Shown: positions 1 to 8,588, numbered from the stretch's first letter. The stretch is DNA of 64,000 nucleotides from Endozoicomonas sp. G2_2 (GCF_017744135.1 NZ_JAGHQU010000004.1:186001-250000), one strand, 5' to 3'. Numbers and translations are program-made. Notes: generated by a model not told the origin, from the letters alone.

Positions 1-89
1 AGATCGAGCGCTGCGGCCTCGATTCGTTCGCGTGCAGCCACGGCGGCAGTCGTGGTCGCCGGCCGGTATGGAATCGTTGAATCGCTCAT
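1..89 (-). CDS. N-terminus of a TetR-family regulator (partial, cut by window edge)
   Basis: A reading frame starts at the ATG complementary to 87-89 and runs leftward off the window, giving about 29 residues. It begins MSDSTIPYRP and ends in RERIEAAALDL. An R-E-R-I-x-x-A-A-L-x-L stretch is typical of the first helix of TetR-family DNA-binding domains. It is divergent from the fadI-fadJ operon, where TetR-type fatty-acid regulators of the PsrA or FadR kind are often found. That role is inferred from position only. The rest of the gene is outside the window, so the family call rests on a short segment. Confidence 0.5.
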   Translation of the reverse strand, partial: MSDSTIPYRPATTTAAVAARERIEAAALD

Positions 90-107
90 GAGACGGGCAT
101 TATCTGC

Positions 108-125
108 GTGTACATAGAATTACAC
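108..125. promoter_or_regulatory. Candidate operator GTGTA-N8-TACAC between the TetR-type gene and fadI
   Basis: An 18-bp inverted repeat with arms GTGTA and TACAC and an 8-bp spacer lies in the divergent intergenic region. A second, weaker copy with the same spacing (GTGTA-N8-TACGT) lies at 227-244, close to the fadI start. Two equally spaced palindromes next to a divergent TetR-type gene are what an autoregulated repressor would leave. Binding itself is inference. Confidence 0.35.
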
Positions 126-160
126 TACAGTAATAAAGAAAATATTGTTTTCCACAATTG

Positions 161-190
161 TTGACATCAGGCGATGACAAAGACTATCAA
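161..190 (+). promoter_or_regulatory. Candidate sigma70-type promoter for the fad operon
   Basis: A consensus -35 box TTGACA at 161-166 is followed after 18 bp by TATCAA at 185-190, in a distinctly AT-rich stretch. Transcription from here would give a leader of roughly 80 nt before the fadI ATG. The weaker palindrome at 227-244 would lie inside that leader, where a bound repressor could block elongation. Confidence 0.45.
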
Positions 191-276
191 TACGCGAAAG
201 CGCGTCGCCTTAGTGCGATGCAGCAAGTGTAAATAGTGTTACGTCACACGGTTCAAGATTCGAACAGGACAGTCTC

Positions 277-1623
277 ATGGCGGCAGAGAGCGCGAAGACC
301 CGGAGCGCGGGTCGGTCGGATTCCCAGGCGATGAAAGGCCCGGGTGGGCGTATCGCCATCGTGGCCGGCGTGCGTACGCCGTTTGCACGCATTGCCACGG
401 CGTTTCGCGATGCGGACGCCGTGGACCTGGGCGCGATGGCCGCGGCTGAAGTCCTGGCGCGCACCGGGCTCGCGGCCGGCGAGATCGAACAGGCCATTTT
501 CGGCATGACGGTCATGAAGCCGGAGGCGCCGTTCATCGGCCGCGAGATCGTGCTCGCGTCGGGCATGGACCCGCGTACCGACGCGTATTCCATCACCCGC
601 GCCTGCGCGACGAGCTTTCAGACCGCGGCCAGCGGCGCCGAGGCCATCGCCCTGGGCCACGCCAACGTGGTGATGACCGGCGGTACGGATTCCACCTCGG
701 ATATCTCGGTACCGTTGTCCAAGCGCATGGCCGATGCGCTGCGCGATGCCTCGCAGGCGAAGACCAACGGCGACCGGCTCAAGATCCTGTCGCGGCTGCG
801 CCCGAAAGACCTGGTTCCGCGCAAGCCGTCGATCACCGAGTATTCCACCGGCAAGACGATGGGCGAATCCGCCGAGCAGATGGCCAAGACCTGGGGCGTG
901 ACCCGCGCCGAGCAGGATGATCTGGCCCATGCCTCGCACAGCAATGCGGCGGCCGCGCTTGCTGACGGCCGTCTCGACGAACAGCGTATGACCGCGTTCG
1001 TGAGCGCGGGCGACAAGACCGTGCCGGTCTCCGACGACAACCTCGTGCGCAAGAACAGCCAGCGCGAAGGCTACGACAAGCTCAAGCCGGTGTTCGACAA
1101 GAAGCTCGGCAGCGTGACCGCGGCCAATTCGAGCCCGCTCACCGACGGCGCGGCGGCCATGATCCTGATGAGCGAGGCGCGTGCCAAGGCGCTCGGCTAC
1201 GAGCCGCTGGCCTATATCCGCAGCTATGCGTTTGCCGCCAAGACGCCGGAACGCGACCTGCTGATGGGGCCCGTACTTGCAGCACCCGTGGCGCTGGAGC
1301 GCGCCGGCCTGTCGCTGTCCGATCTCACGCTCATCGACATGCATGAAGCGTTCGCCGCCCAGGTCGAGGCCAATATTCGCGGCATGGAATCCCGGACCTA
1401 TCTTAAGGAGATGACCGGCCGCGGGCCGCTGGGCACGATCGACCGCGACATCCTCAACGTCAACGGCGGCTCCATCGCTTACGGCCATCCGTTCGGTGCC
1501 ACCGGCGCGCGCATCCTCATCCAGACCGCACACGAGCTCAAGCGCCGCGGCGGCGGGCTGGCGATGACCACGGCCTGCGCGGCCGGCGGGATCGGAGCCG
1601 CCATGATTCTCGAGCGCGACTAG
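277..1623 (+). CDS. fadI: Acetyl-CoA C-acyltransferase (3-ketoacyl-CoA thiolase), FadI type
   Basis: This is a thiolase catalysing the last step of beta-oxidation: CoA-dependent cleavage of 3-ketoacyl-CoA to acetyl-CoA and a shortened acyl-CoA. The 448-residue protein has the full thiolase set. The nucleophilic Cys is at about 110 in RACATSFQ, D-M-H-E-A-F lies near 356, the catalytic His is at about 404 in YGHPFGATG, and the second Cys is at about 434 in TACAAGG. The N-terminal pattern (RIAIVAGVRTPFAR, then TAF and AVDLG) is closer to E. coli FadI (436 aa) than to FadA. The chosen ATG has AGGA 8 nt upstream; an in-frame ATG at codon 19 is less well supported. fadJ follows 40 nt downstream, so the two should form a cotranscribed beta-oxidation pair. 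Confidence 0.93.
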   Translation: MAAESAKTRSAGRSDSQAMKGPGGRIAIVAGVRTPFARIATAFRDADAVDLGAMAAAEVLARTGLAAGEIEQAIFGMTVMKPEAPFIGREIVLASGMDPRTDAYSITRACATSFQTAASGAEAIALGHANVVMTGGTDSTSDISVPLSKRMADALRDASQAKTNGDRLKILSRLRPKDLVPRKPSITEYSTGKTMGESAEQMAKTWGVTRAEQDDLAHASHSNAAAALADGRLDEQRMTAFVSAGDKTVPVSDDNLVRKNSQREGYDKLKPVFDKKLGSVTAANSSPLTDGAAAMILMSEARAKALGYEPLAYIRSYAFAAKTPERDLLMGPVLAAPVALERAGLSLSDLTLIDMHEAFAAQVEANIRGMESRTYLKEMTGRGPLGTIDRDILNVNGGSIAYGHPFGATGARILIQTAHELKRRGGGLAMTTACAAGGIGAAMILERD

Positions 1624-1663
1624 GCGGCGAATTTTCTAAAGACTTGCACAGCGATACCCGAAC

Positions 1664-3907
1664 ATGAGTACAGCGACAGCAACCAGGCAGGCGCCGGCGG
1701 GCGACGATATCTTCAAGCTCGAGAAACACGCGGACGGCATCGTCGTGCTGCGCTTCGGCGTGCCGGGCGCGAGCCAGAACACGATCAAGGCGGATTTCGC
1801 GGATGCCTTCGATGATGTGCTCGAAAAACTCGAGCACGACACCGAAGTGATCGGCGTGGTGCTGATCTCGGACAAACCCGGCTCGTTCATGGCCGGCGCC
1901 GATATCGGCCTGTTCAACGGCGTGAAATCCGCCAGCGAGGTCGAAGCGTTGTCGCTGGCCGCGCAAGCGGGCTTCAAGCGCTTGTCCAGGCTGCATGTAC
2001 CGGTGGTGGCGGCGATCGCGGGCAGCTGTCTCGGCGGCGGTCTGGAAATGGCGCTGGCCTGCGATGTGCGCATCGCGGCGGATACGCCGGCGACCACGCT
2101 CGGCGTGCCGGAAGTCATGCTCGGCCTGCTGCCGGCGGCGGGCGGCACCCAGCGACTGCCGCGGCTGGTGGGCATTCAGTCCGCGCTCGACCTGATGCTC
2201 ACCGGTCGCAAGCTGCGCCCGGCCCAGGCGAAGAAGCTGGGCCTTGTCGACGGCGTCGTGGCACCGGAAGCCCTGCTCGACGAGGCCATTCGGCAGGCCC
2301 GCTCCGCGGGCAAACGCTCGCTCACGAGTTCGGCTTCGGTGATCGGCCGGGCACGCGAGCGGGTCGGCGCGGGCGTCGCCGGTCTCACCACTGCCGCACT
2401 GGAAGACACAACGCCGGGGCGGCGCGTGTTGTTCGACCAGGCCCGCAAGCAACTGCAATCGAAGACGAAAGGCCATTACCCGGCGCCCGAACGCATCATC
2501 GACGTGGTGGCGACCGGTTATGCGAAAGGTGTGAAGGCCGGCTACGCCGCGGAAGCGAAAGCCTTTGGTGATCTTGCGATGAGTGAGGTTTCGAAATCGC
2601 TGCGGCATGTCTATCACGCCACCGAGGCGCTCAAGAAAGCGACGTTCGTGGCCAAGAACGTCAAGCCACGCGAAGTCCGCCAGATCGGCGTGCTGGGCGC
2701 GGGCTTGATGGGCGCGGGCATTGCCACCGTCACTATCGACAAGGCCGGCCTGCCGGTGCGGCTCAAGGACGTGAGCGACGACGGACTGGCCCGCGGCATG
2801 CAGCACGTCAACGCGTTCTATGCCAAGCGGGTGGCGAAGAAGGCGATGACCCGGGCGCAGGCCGATCGTTGTCTGCATCAGGTCACCGGCACGACCAATT
2901 ACAGCGGCATCGGCGCCTGCGACATCGTCATCGAAGCCGTATTCGAGGATCTCGAACTCAAGCAGCAAATGCTCGCCGACGTGGAAGCCGCGGCCGACGC
3001 GCGCGGCAATACCGACTGCATTTTCGCGACCAACACCTCGTCGCTGCCGATTTCGGAGATCGCGGCGAAAGCCAAGCGCCCGGAGAACGTGATCGGGCTG
3101 CATTACTTCTCGCCGGTAGAGAAGATGCCGCTGCTGGAGATCATCGCGACCGAGAAGACCGCCAAGAAGACGATCGCCACCGCGGTCGCCTTCGGCAAGG
3201 CGCAGGGCAAGACGGTGATCGTGGTCGCCGACGGTCCGGGCTTCTATACCACCCGCGCGCTGTCGCCCTATCTCAACGAGGCGGCGCGGCTGCTCGCCGA
3301 AGGCGCAGGCGTGCGCCAGATCGACGAGGCGCTGGTCAATCACGGTTTTCCGGTCGGCCCCATGACGCTGCTCGACGAAGTCGGGGTCGACGTGGGCGTG
3401 AAAGTGGGCCCGATTCTGGAAGCGGCCTTCGGCGAGCGCATGGCCGCACCGAATGCCTCGGCGAAGATGATCGAGGCCGGCCATCTGGGCCGCAAGTCGG
3501 GCAAGGGTTTCTACGACTACACCGCGCCAAAGAAAAAAGGCGAGAAACGTCCGATCAACGCTGATCTGGACACGCTTCTTGCCGGCGAGCGCGACGGCGG
3601 CCGCGCGCCCGACGACGCCGAGATCGTCGAGCGCTGCACGCTCCTGTTCGCCAACGAAGCGGCGCACTGCCTGTCCGAAAAGATCATTCGCGAGCCCATG
3701 CATGGCGATATCGGCGCGATCTTCGGCCTGGGCTTTCTGCCGTTCACCGGCGGGCCGTTCCGCTATATCGACACGATGGGTGTGGCGCTGTTCGTGGACC
3801 GTCTGGACGCGCTGGCCGAAAAGCACGGCCCACGCTTCGAGCCGGCGCCGATTCTCAAGACGATGGCGAAAGCCACGTCCGAATCGCATCGTGGCTTCTA
3901 CCCCTGA
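1664..3907 (+). CDS. fadJ: Bifunctional enoyl-CoA hydratase / 3-hydroxyacyl-CoA dehydrogenase, FadJ-like alpha subunit
   Basis: This 747-residue multifunctional protein hydrates enoyl-CoA and oxidises the 3-hydroxyacyl-CoA with NAD+. The N-terminal crotonase domain (about 15-200) shows the oxyanion-hole segment FMAGADIGLF, the C-L-G-G-G-L-E-M-A-L-A-C-D motif and G-V-P-E-V-M-L-G-L-L-P-A-A-G-G-T-Q-R-L-P. A Rossmann domain starts near 341 with GVLGAGLMGAGIA. The dehydrogenase segment G-L-H-Y-F-S-P-V has its His at about 480, and the C-terminal 3HCDH domain contains PVGPMTLLDEVG and GRKSGKGFYDY. Length is in the FadB/FadJ range (715-730). I prefer FadJ because FadI lies immediately upstream, although thiolase-first order is the reverse of some fad operons. 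The ribosome-binding site is weak. Confidence 0.92.
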   Translation: MSTATATRQAPAGDDIFKLEKHADGIVVLRFGVPGASQNTIKADFADAFDDVLEKLEHDTEVIGVVLISDKPGSFMAGADIGLFNGVKSASEVEALSLAAQAGFKRLSRLHVPVVAAIAGSCLGGGLEMALACDVRIAADTPATTLGVPEVMLGLLPAAGGTQRLPRLVGIQSALDLMLTGRKLRPAQAKKLGLVDGVVAPEALLDEAIRQARSAGKRSLTSSASVIGRARERVGAGVAGLTTAALEDTTPGRRVLFDQARKQLQSKTKGHYPAPERIIDVVATGYAKGVKAGYAAEAKAFGDLAMSEVSKSLRHVYHATEALKKATFVAKNVKPREVRQIGVLGAGLMGAGIATVTIDKAGLPVRLKDVSDDGLARGMQHVNAFYAKRVAKKAMTRAQADRCLHQVTGTTNYSGIGACDIVIEAVFEDLELKQQMLADVEAAADARGNTDCIFATNTSSLPISEIAAKAKRPENVIGLHYFSPVEKMPLLEIIATEKTAKKTIATAVAFGKAQGKTVIVVADGPGFYTTRALSPYLNEAARLLAEGAGVRQIDEALVNHGFPVGPMTLLDEVGVDVGVKVGPILEAAFGERMAAPNASAKMIEAGHLGRKSGKGFYDYTAPKKKGEKRPINADLDTLLAGERDGGRAPDDAEIVERCTLLFANEAAHCLSEKIIREPMHGDIGAIFGLGFLPFTGGPFRYIDTMGVALFVDRLDALAEKHGPRFEPAPILKTMAKATSESHRGFYP

Positions 3908-3953
3908 TCTGACACGCGCCATCGACGCACAGCGCACCGCCCGGAGGCTAGCC

Positions 3954-6200
3954 ATGTTCGAAAAACTCATGCACTGGATGCAGACGAATAACGTCCTGCC
4001 CAACATTTCCGATACCGAGCGCCAGGCCCTGGAAGCCGGCGACGTCTGGATCGACGGCGAGTTCTTCGGCGGGCGGCCCGATTTTCGCCGCATGCTCGAC
4101 GCCCGCTATGGCCGTCTCAGCGCGGAGGAGCAGGCCTTCATGGACGGCCCGGTGAACGAACTGCTTTCGCGTGCCGATTGCAACGAGATCGCCCTGTCGC
4201 GTCGGGTGCCGCAACACATCATCGACTACATGGCCGAGCAGGGCTTTTTCGGCCTGATCATTCCGAAGGCCTATGGCGGCAAGCAGTTCTCCACGCTCGC
4301 GCGCTCCGCGATCATGGCCAAGGTCACGCCGCATTCCGGGATTCTCTCGGCGTATGTCGTCATTCCGAACACGCTCGGCGCGGCCGAACTGCTGGTGGAA
4401 TACGGCACGCCCGATCAGAAGGAGCATTATCTGCCGCGGCTGGCCCGGGGCGAGTATCTGCCGTGCTTCGGCTTGACCGAGCCGACGGCCGGTTCCGATG
4501 CCGCGTCGATCACGGCCGACGCCGAGGCCTTTCGCGATGACAACGGCGACATCTCCCTGCGGCTGAACTTTCGCAAGCGCTATATCACGCTCGGCCCGGT
4601 CGCCAACCTGATCTCGCTGGCCTGTCGCCTGCGCGACCCGGACAATCTGCTCGGCAAGGGCACCGAACCCGGCATCACCGTCGTGCTCATTCACGGCGGC
4701 ACGCCGGGGCTCACCCAGGGCGATCGTCACGAGCCGATCGGCGAGGCGTTTCCCAACGGCCCGCTGGTCGGCGAGAACGTGGTGGTCAACGCCGACAACA
4801 TTTTGGGCGGGCGCGAGCAGGCCGGCGGCGGCTGGCGCATGCTCATGGAGAGCCTGGCCGGCGGACGCATGGTGTCGCTGCCGGCGACGGCGGTGGGCGG
4901 TATCCGTACCGTGGCCGCGGCCACCGGGGCCTATTCGATGGTGCGCCAGCAGTTCGGTCTGCCGATCGGGCGCATGGAGGGCGTGGCCACGCCCATCGGT
5001 CGTCTCAACGCGCTGGCCTACATGACCGAAGGCGCGCGCGTGCTCGGCTGCACGGCGGTGGACGATGGTATCGACCCGCCGGTGGTCTCCGGTGTGATGA
5101 AGGCGTATACCACGGAGCTGGCGCGCCAGTCCGCGACGGATGCCATGGACGTGTTTTCCGGCGCCGGGGTGATGCAGGGGCCGAACAACATCATCGGCCG
5201 CGGCTATTGCAGCGCGCCGGTGGCGATCACGGTGGAAGGCGCGAACATCATGACGCGCACGCTCATGGTCTTCGGCCAGGGCGCGATCCGTTGCCACCCG
5301 CATGCGCTCAACGTGGTGCACGCGGTCGAGAACGACGATGCCAAGGCGTTCTCGAAAGGCATGCGCGGCTGGATCGGCCACTTCTTCGCAAACATGGGGC
5401 GCACTTTCGGCCACGGCCTGACGCGCGGCGCGTTCGTGCGCGTGCCGGATGTCGATCGTGCGACCCGGCGCTATTACAAGAAGCTCGGTTGGGCCGCGTC
5501 GCGTTTCGCGTTGTTCACCGATCTGGCGCTGTTCTTCGTCGGCGGCAAACTCAAGATGCGCGGCAATCTCACCGGCCGCTATGCCGATGTGCTGGCCTGG
5601 ATGCTGTTCGCGTTCACCACCCTGCGGCGATTCGAGGCCGAAGGCCGACAACAGGCGGATCTGGCGCTCGTGCATTACAGCGTGCGGTTGGCCCTGGCCA
5701 AGGTGCAGGACGCCTTCGAAGGCATCTACGAAAACTTCGACGGACCCCTCGGCAAGTTGCTGCGTGGCGTGTTCCTGCCGTTGCTGCGGGTGAATCGTCT
5801 TGCCCGGCTGCCGAACGACAGCCAGGCGATGGCCGCCGCGTCGATTTCGCAGCGCGTCGACGAACAGAGCGCGCGCCTGAACGCCGACATCTTCATGCCG
5901 GAGAACATGGATTCAGGCGTCGGCCGGCTGTTCGACGCCTTTCATCGCGTTGCCGATACCGCGCCGCTTGTCGAGCGTATCAAGGCCGCGCAGAAGGCGG
6001 GGCGACTCGAGGCCGGCGAGCCCGACGCACTGGCGCACGCCGCGCGCGAGCAGGGCATCATCGACGCCGCCGAGGCGGAGCGCGTGGATGCGGCCCGTGT
6101 CGCGCGGCTGGCGGCGATCGAAGTCGACGTGTTCAGCGAGGACGCGTTCTTCGCGCGGGCCGTGCAACAAACCGGCGCGACGAAATCCCGGGCCGCATAA
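3954..6200 (+). CDS. Acyl-CoA dehydrogenase, short FadE paralogue without N-terminal membrane segments
   Basis: This FAD-dependent enzyme introduces the trans-2 double bond in acyl-CoA. The start is fixed by GGAGG 6 nt upstream of the ATG and gives 748 residues starting MFEKLMHWMQ. The body matches FadE: W-I-D-G-E-F-F near 25, EEQAFMDGPV, GFFGLIIPKAYGG, CFGLTEPTAGSDA, KRYITLGPVA, and the C-terminal DUF1974-type region. E. coli FadE (about 814 aa) begins with two hydrophobic helices, and the second FadE of this window (43697-46168) keeps them. This copy begins at the segment after them, so it may be soluble or only peripherally attached. It follows fadJ after about 46 nt and is presumably in the same operon. 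Confidence 0.88.
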   Translation: MFEKLMHWMQTNNVLPNISDTERQALEAGDVWIDGEFFGGRPDFRRMLDARYGRLSAEEQAFMDGPVNELLSRADCNEIALSRRVPQHIIDYMAEQGFFGLIIPKAYGGKQFSTLARSAIMAKVTPHSGILSAYVVIPNTLGAAELLVEYGTPDQKEHYLPRLARGEYLPCFGLTEPTAGSDAASITADAEAFRDDNGDISLRLNFRKRYITLGPVANLISLACRLRDPDNLLGKGTEPGITVVLIHGGTPGLTQGDRHEPIGEAFPNGPLVGENVVVNADNILGGREQAGGGWRMLMESLAGGRMVSLPATAVGGIRTVAAATGAYSMVRQQFGLPIGRMEGVATPIGRLNALAYMTEGARVLGCTAVDDGIDPPVVSGVMKAYTTELARQSATDAMDVFSGAGVMQGPNNIIGRGYCSAPVAITVEGANIMTRTLMVFGQGAIRCHPHALNVVHAVENDDAKAFSKGMRGWIGHFFANMGRTFGHGLTRGAFVRVPDVDRATRRYYKKLGWAASRFALFTDLALFFVGGKLKMRGNLTGRYADVLAWMLFAFTTLRRFEAEGRQQADLALVHYSVRLALAKVQDAFEGIYENFDGPLGKLLRGVFLPLLRVNRLARLPNDSQAMAAASISQRVDEQSARLNADIFMPENMDSGVGRLFDAFHRVADTAPLVERIKAAQKAGRLEAGEPDALAHAAREQGIIDAAEAERVDAARVARLAAIEVDVFSEDAFFARAVQQTGATKSRAA

Positions 6201-6220
6201 GCCATAGGCTGGCGCGCGTC

Positions 6221-6631
6221 ATGAATGCTCTGTCCATCGTTTTCGTGTTCAAGATCGCGGCGACCGTGCTCGTCTGGTGTGCGCCGCTGATCCTGTTCCC
6301 CGCAGACTGGCTCGCGGCGGCCGGTTTTCCGGCCGTGGCCGAGCCCATGTTCGTACGCATGCTCGGCTGGGCCTATCTCGCCCTGTGCGTCGGCTATGTT
6401 TTCGGGCTGCGTGAATCGTTGCGCGGTCGTCAGGCGCCAGCTGCGATCTGGACCGGCATCGTCAGCAACGGCGGCGCCTGCGTCTATCTGCTCTATTTTG
6501 GCGTGACCGGCGCCTGGGTCGAGTGGGGCGGCTTCATTCGCTTCGTGGCCTGGAACTCGATGCTTGCCACGCTGCTGATCACGGCCGGCCTGGTCGAATA
6601 CGGTGTGCGCCGGCCGATGTCGCCGCGATGA
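6221..6631 (+). CDS. Small multi-pass membrane protein of unknown function
   Basis: The 136-residue protein has four hydrophobic stretches. They are roughly residues 3-25 (FVFKIAATVLVWCAPLILF), 42-62, 72-95 (IVSNGGACVYLLYFGVTG) and 100-122. It also has short charged loops (RESLRGRQ) and a basic C-terminus. I recognise no catalytic motif. Its stop codon overlaps the start of the following CaiB-type gene (ATGA), so the two are translationally coupled. It sits 20 nt after the short FadE gene. The context suggests a membrane accessory to acyl-CoA metabolism, but nothing in the protein shows this. Confidence 0.7.
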   Translation: MNALSIVFVFKIAATVLVWCAPLILFPADWLAAAGFPAVAEPMFVRMLGWAYLALCVGYVFGLRESLRGRQAPAAIWTGIVSNGGACVYLLYFGVTGAWVEWGGFIRFVAWNSMLATLLITAGLVEYGVRRPMSPR

Positions 6632-7824
6632 GCAATTCGTTGCTCGACGGCGTGCGCGTGCTGGATCTCACCCGGCTGTTACCCGGGCCGCACGCGACCC
6701 AGTTGCTCGCCCAGCTCGGCGCCGAAGTCATCAAGATCGAGGACCCGGACGGTGGCGACTATGCGCGATCCCTGTCGCCAGCGCTGTTCGAGCAGGTCAA
6801 TCGCGGCAAGTCGTCGATCACGCTCGACCTGCGCGCGGCTGCGGACGTCGACGCGTTCAAGCGGCTGGTTGCAGAAGCGGACGTGGTGATCGAATCCTTC
6901 CGTCCGGGTGTGATGGAACGCCTGGGCTGCGGTTACGACACGCTGGCCGCGATCAATCCGAAGCTCGTCTATGCGGCGCTGACCGGCTACGGCCAGACCG
7001 GCCCGCTGCGCGAGGCAGCCGGCCATGATCTGAATTATTTGTCGCTGTCCGGTGTGCTGGATCAGAACGGCACGGCAGGCGGGCCGCCCGGCATATCGAA
7101 CGTACAGATCGCGGATCTGGCCGGCGGCGCGCTGACCTGTGCCGTGGGCGTGCTCTCGGCGGTGATCGGTGCGCGGGCGAGCGGGCGGGGCAGTTTCGTG
7201 GATGCGGCCATGCTCGACGGTTCGCTGGCCTTGCAGTCGGTGGCGATGGCCACGCGCGCGCAGTTCGGCCGGAGCCAGCCGCGCGGCGCGGATACCCTGA
7301 CGGGCGCGTTGCCCAACTACCGGGTCTACAAGTGCCGCGATGGGCGCTATCTGGCCGTCGGCGCGCTCGAGCCGAAATTCTTCGGGCGGCTGCTCGAGGC
7401 GCTGCGCCCGTTTGCGGGCAAACCGGCGCGCGCGCCGGCACCGGCCGGGAAAACGAAACCGCCGCGCGCGATCAAGCCGGCCGCGGCGAAGCAGGGCCGG
7501 ACGTGGGCCGACCGGGTCAGCGCCGCACTGTCCGATCCGCGTCGCGCGCGACGGCTCACCAAACCGGTCCACTGGGGGCTGGGCGCGCTCTTTCGTACGC
7601 GCCCGCGCGATGCCTGGGTCGCCTTGCTCGACGGCGCCGACGCCTGCACGACGCCGGTGCTGACTCTCGAGGAGGCGCTGGCGCATCCGCAGGTGCAGGC
7701 ACGCGCCATGGCGCAGGACGATACGCTCGGCTGTCCACTGCAATTCGACGGGATCCCGCGCGATCCGCTGCCAGCCAGCCCGGCCCTGGGGGCAGACAAC
7801 CGGCGGCTGCTCGATCGCGATTAG
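6628..7824 (+). CDS. CaiB/BaiF-family CoA-transferase (alpha-methylacyl-CoA racemase-like)
   Basis: This family III CoA-transferase or racemase has 398 residues. The start ATG overlaps the upstream stop codon. The N-terminus (LLDGVRVLDLTRLLPGPHAT, LGAEVIKIEDP, FEQVNRGKSSITLDLR) is the CaiB signature. LTGYGQTGP and RPGVMERLG follow, and the Asp in GHDLNY at about 133 fits the catalytic Asp. The gene context (fadI, fadJ, acyl-CoA dehydrogenase) favours alpha-methylacyl-CoA racemase activity, which would let (R)-2-methyl-branched acyl-CoAs enter beta-oxidation. Near residues 269-290 there is a Lys/Ala/Pro-rich insertion (KTKPPRAIKPAAAKQ) that interrupts the usual family alignment and looks like a disordered linker. 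Confidence 0.85.
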   Translation: MSNSLLDGVRVLDLTRLLPGPHATQLLAQLGAEVIKIEDPDGGDYARSLSPALFEQVNRGKSSITLDLRAAADVDAFKRLVAEADVVIESFRPGVMERLGCGYDTLAAINPKLVYAALTGYGQTGPLREAAGHDLNYLSLSGVLDQNGTAGGPPGISNVQIADLAGGALTCAVGVLSAVIGARASGRGSFVDAAMLDGSLALQSVAMATRAQFGRSQPRGADTLTGALPNYRVYKCRDGRYLAVGALEPKFFGRLLEALRPFAGKPARAPAPAGKTKPPRAIKPAAAKQGRTWADRVSAALSDPRRARRLTKPVHWGLGALFRTRPRDAWVALLDGADACTTPVLTLEEALAHPQVQARAMAQDDTLGCPLQFDGIPRDPLPASPALGADNRRLLDRD

Positions 7825-7895
7825 AGCGCGATGATTTGGGGCTGTTCCAGCGGAATGGATAGACTGCGAAGCAGACCACCAGACAAGGAACGCCA

Positions 7896-8459
7896 ATGTC
7901 CCTGACCGATTCCACCATGATGCCGCTGGGCAAGAAAGCGCCCGAATTCTCGTTGCCGGATACGGTGTCCGGCCAGACCATCTCGTTTGCCGACGTCGCA
8001 GGCGAGAAGGGCACGGTGGTGATGTTCATCTGCAACCATTGCCCCTATGTGTTACACATCATCGACGAGATCGTGGCCGTGGCGAACCACTATCAGCCGC
8101 AAGGCGTGGGTTTTGTCGCGATCTCCTCCAACGATGTGGGCGAGCGTCCGGAGGACGGCCCCGAGCAGATGGAAGTCTTCGCCGAAAGCCGTGAATTCGC
8201 CTTTCCCTATCTCTACGACGAAAGCCAGGCGGTCGCCAAGGCCTACGACGCCGTCTGCACGCCCGATTTCTTCGTGTTCGATGCCCAGGGCAAGTGCGCC
8301 TATCGCGGGCAGTTCGATGAATCGCGACCGAAGAACGGGGGTGCGGTCACCGGCGCGGAACTGCGCGCGTCGCTCGATGCGCTGCTCGAGGGCGACATGA
8401 TCCCCGAAGATGTCCAGGTGCCCAGCCAGGGCTGCAGCATTAAATGGAAGGCGGCCTGA
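7896..8459 (+). CDS. Thioredoxin-family redoxin (AhpC/TSA-like)
   Basis: The 187-residue protein opens with MPLGKKAPEFSLPD, the typical start of AhpC/TSA and redoxin domains. It carries the pair of cysteines in F-I-C-N-H-C-P-Y-V (about residues 47-53), followed by the fold elements VGFVAISSNDV and CTPDFFVFD. Proteins of this group are thiol-disulfide oxidoreductases or peroxiredoxin-like; the exact substrate cannot be read from sequence. AAGGAACGCC precedes the ATG. No signal peptide is visible, so it should be cytoplasmic. It lies 71 nt after the CaiB gene on the same strand and may be the last gene of the fatty-acid operon. Confidence 0.85.
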   Translation: MSLTDSTMMPLGKKAPEFSLPDTVSGQTISFADVAGEKGTVVMFICNHCPYVLHIIDEIVAVANHYQPQGVGFVAISSNDVGERPEDGPEQMEVFAESREFAFPYLYDESQAVAKAYDAVCTPDFFVFDAQGKCAYRGQFDESRPKNGGAVTGAELRASLDALLEGDMIPEDVQVPSQGCSIKWKAA

Positions 8460-8555
8460 GCACCATCGGGAATCCACAACTGGTCTGAATGACGTTCATG
8501 CCGGCGCCGCCGAAACGGGGCGCCGGCCAGGCGTCGGGCCGCGCGAAGCCACGCC

Positions 8556-8588
8556 GGATCGACGGCGGATCGACGGCGGATCGGCGGC
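8556..8588 (+). repeat. Three tandem copies of an 11-bp unit (GGATCGACGGC)
   Basis: Copies at 8556-8566 and 8567-8577 are identical. The third (8578-8588) differs at one base. They lie in the 203-nt spacer between the redoxin and the aldehyde dehydrogenase. Nothing indicates a function; slippage is the simplest explanation. Confidence 0.8.

Noticed and set aside
3579-3953. Upstream in-frame extension of the short FadE gene
   Set aside because: It overlaps fadJ in another frame and reads as low-complexity Arg/Ser/Ala. The ATG at 3954 has a strong ribosome-binding site and family homology starts there.
1538-4093. Very long open frame on the minus strand opposite fadJ
   Set aside because: It is antisense to a well-supported gene, is rich in Arg/His/Gly/Ala as expected from GC-rich mirror frames, and shows no family motif.
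3948-5675. Long minus-strand frame opposite the short FadE gene
   Set aside because: Same composition artefact; no recognisable domain or ribosome-binding site.
8501-8526. Hairpin CCGGCGCC...GGCGCCGG after the redoxin gene as a terminator
   Set aside because: No T tract follows on either strand; probably GC-rich chance structure.
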